Translations under genes and position numbers: made by a program
Shown: positions 44,179-45,827 of the stretch, piece after piece
Layout: each line of letters opens with the position of its first letter
How positions within the stretch are numbered: position 1 is the first letter of the stretch
From: Fusobacteriia bacterium 4572_74
GTDB lineage: Bacteria; Fusobacteriota; Fusobacteriia; Fusobacteriales; Fusobacteriaceae
Reading direction: 5' to 3'
NCBI GenBank assembly: GCA_002084825.1
Contig: NBMF01000004.1
Coordinates: 1 to 45,827 of the forward strand
Length of the DNA: 45,827 bases
Notes under the pieces: generated by a model
Seen by the model: only the letters and a program-made list of their open reading frames with translations
The model's database searches: none
Told to the model about the DNA's origin: nothing

Positions 44179-45691
44179 ATGGAAAAAATGGTAGAATTTA
44201 AAAAATTAGGATTGTCGGATAAAACATTAGTAGCTTTAGAAAAAAAAGGATTTGAGAAGCCAAGTCCAATACAAGCTCTTACTATCCCTGCTCTTCTTAA
44301 TGGAGACAAAGATATTATAGGTCAAGCACAAACGGGGACAGGTAAAACAGCAGCTTTCTCATTACCTATCTTAGAAAAGATGGATGAAAACAAAAGAGGT
44401 GTAAAAGCAATAGTTTTAGCACCTACAAGAGAATTAGCTATTCAAGTAGCAGAAGAGATCAATTCTTTAAAAGGGGAAAGAAGATTAACTGTACTTCCAG
44501 TATATGGTGGTCAAGCAATGGATCAACAGATCAGAGCTCTTAGAAGAGGAGTAGATATCGTAGTTGGAACTCCAGGAAGAGTACAAGACCATATCAGAAG
44601 AAAAACTTTAGTAATAGATAACTTAGATTTCTTTATCTTAGATGAAGCGGATGAAATGTTAAAAAATTTATTTTGAAGTAAGAGATGGAGATAAATTTGA
44701 AGCTCTTTGTAGAGTAGTAGATGTAGAAATAGACTTCTACGGAATTGTATTCTGTAGAACTAAAAATGATGTAGATGGTGTAGTAAGCAAACTTATTGAA
44801 AGAGGGTATGAAGCTGAAGGAATCCATGGAGATATATCACAGGCTCAAAGAGAAAGAACTCTTAGAAAATTTAAAACAAAAAATGTAAGTATTTTAGTAG
44901 CTACAGACGTAGCAGCAAGAGGAATAGATGTCAATGACCTTACTCATGTAATTAACTATTCTATACCACAAGAAGCTGAGGCATATGTACATAGAATTGG
45001 TAGAACTGGTAGAGCAGGTAAAAAAGGTGTGGCTATAACATTTGTTACTCCTAGAGAAATGGGTAAATTAAGTAGAATCAAAAGAGTAGCTAATGCAGAG
45101 ATTAAAAAATCAACTATTCCTGAAATAGAAGAAGTTTTAAAAGCTAAGAAGGAAAGTTTATATGCTTGTGTAGGAGAGATAATTTCAGAGAAGGATTTCT
45201 CAGTATATTCTGAAATGGCAGCTGAGCTATCTGTAGAAAGTGACCCTGTAGAAGTAATTGCAGCATTATTAAGACATGTATATGATGATGAATTTGATAA
45301 GGAAACTTATAGAAAGATCAGAAACAATATGGGATCAAATGATAGAAGAGATAGAAATGGAAGAAACGATAGAAATGGAAGAAGCGATAGAAACGATAGA
45401 AACGATAGAAACGATAGAAATGGAAGAAACGATAGAAACGGAAGACAGACTTTAGACAACCAAACTAGATTATTTATCGGGATGGGTAAAAAAGACGATT
45501 TAGATGCTAAAAAATTATTAGCTATTGTTAATAAAGAAGCTAAAGTTCCAGGAAGAAAAATCAAAGATATTAAAATTATGAATGAATTTTCATTTATGAC
45601 AGTTCCATATTCTGAAGCAGAGGATATTATCCATGCGTTGAATGCTACTAGAAAAGGTGGAAGACCATTAGTAGAAAAAGCTAAGAACTAA
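44179..45691 (+). pseudogene. DEAD-box RNA helicase, split with internal deletion and frame change
   Basis: N-part: AQTGTGKTAAF, PTRELAIQ, GTPGRV, LDEADEMLKNLF*. C-part in +1 frame from about 44666: YFEVRDGDKFEALCRVVD...VATDVAARGIDV...HRIGRTGRAGKKG. Segment with SAT motif is missing. Confidence 0.85.
45341..45447 (+). repeat. 9-bp-based tandem repeat encoding NDR/NGR C-terminal tract of the helicase
   Basis: Repeated gatagaaac / gatagaaatggaagaaac units encoding RNDRNGRNDRNGRSDRNDRNDRNDRNGR. Confidence 0.9.
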
Positions 45692-45700
45692 TATTTTTTT

Positions 45701-45730
45701 AGGGAAGGGGTTTATACCTTCCCTTTTTTT
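45701..45730 (+). terminator. intrinsic terminator after the helicase gene
   Basis: GGGAAGG-ggtttata-CCTTCCC followed by T7. Confidence 0.85.
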
Positions 45731-45827
45731 ATATACTAAGGAATTATATTATTACGAATGGGTATAAAAAAAGATTATTATTCGAAGTAATAATCAAAAA
45801 TGAAGAAAAATTAGTTGTTTTTTAAAT

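Noticed and set aside
45341-45447. CRISPR-like array
   Set aside because: Units are 9-18 bp, contiguous, in frame and coding; no unique spacers.
45029-45691. ORF 45029-45691 as an independent gene
   Set aside because: It is the tail of the helicase; homologous sequence in the same frame begins about 360 nt upstream at YFEVRDGDKF.

Overview
AT-rich bacterial chromosome segment. The gene content (LamB-type porin together with LacI and MsmK/MalEFG transporters) and low GC suggest a Fusobacteriota-like diderm, but that is inference. Two broad parts can be seen. (1) Housekeeping genes: uracil permease, thioesterase, oligoendopeptidase F, SppA, YbaB, lysophospholipid acyltransferase, MetG, GalU, Tex, a sensor kinase-like protein, IleS, LspA, GlyQ and GlyS, and later RsmB, an O-methyltransferase, an acyl-CoA synthetase and a DEAD-box helicase. 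(2) A maltodextrin/oligosaccharide regulon: maltoporin, LacI, SBP-permease-permease, MsmK, a second LacI, MalE-F-G, MalP and MalQ. The most notable observations are: a near-identical operator core GAAACG(T/A)TTCCAAAA just downstream of the predicted -10 at three dispersed maltodextrin promoters; a malE gene with an in-frame UGA at an expected Trp codon and an apparent internal deletion; a DEAD-box helicase gene split at UUU-UGA with motif III missing; a perfect 26-bp inverted repeat with a 3-nt loop in a divergent intergenic region; a histidine-kinase-like protein with no visible phospho-acceptor His; a possible AUU-initiated outer-membrane protein gene; a decayed IS3-family remnant; and scattered copies of a short intergenic repeat. 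I saw no CRISPR array, rRNA, tRNA or obvious defence system. I found no clearly new multi-gene system; the best candidates are regulatory and gene-decay phenomena.
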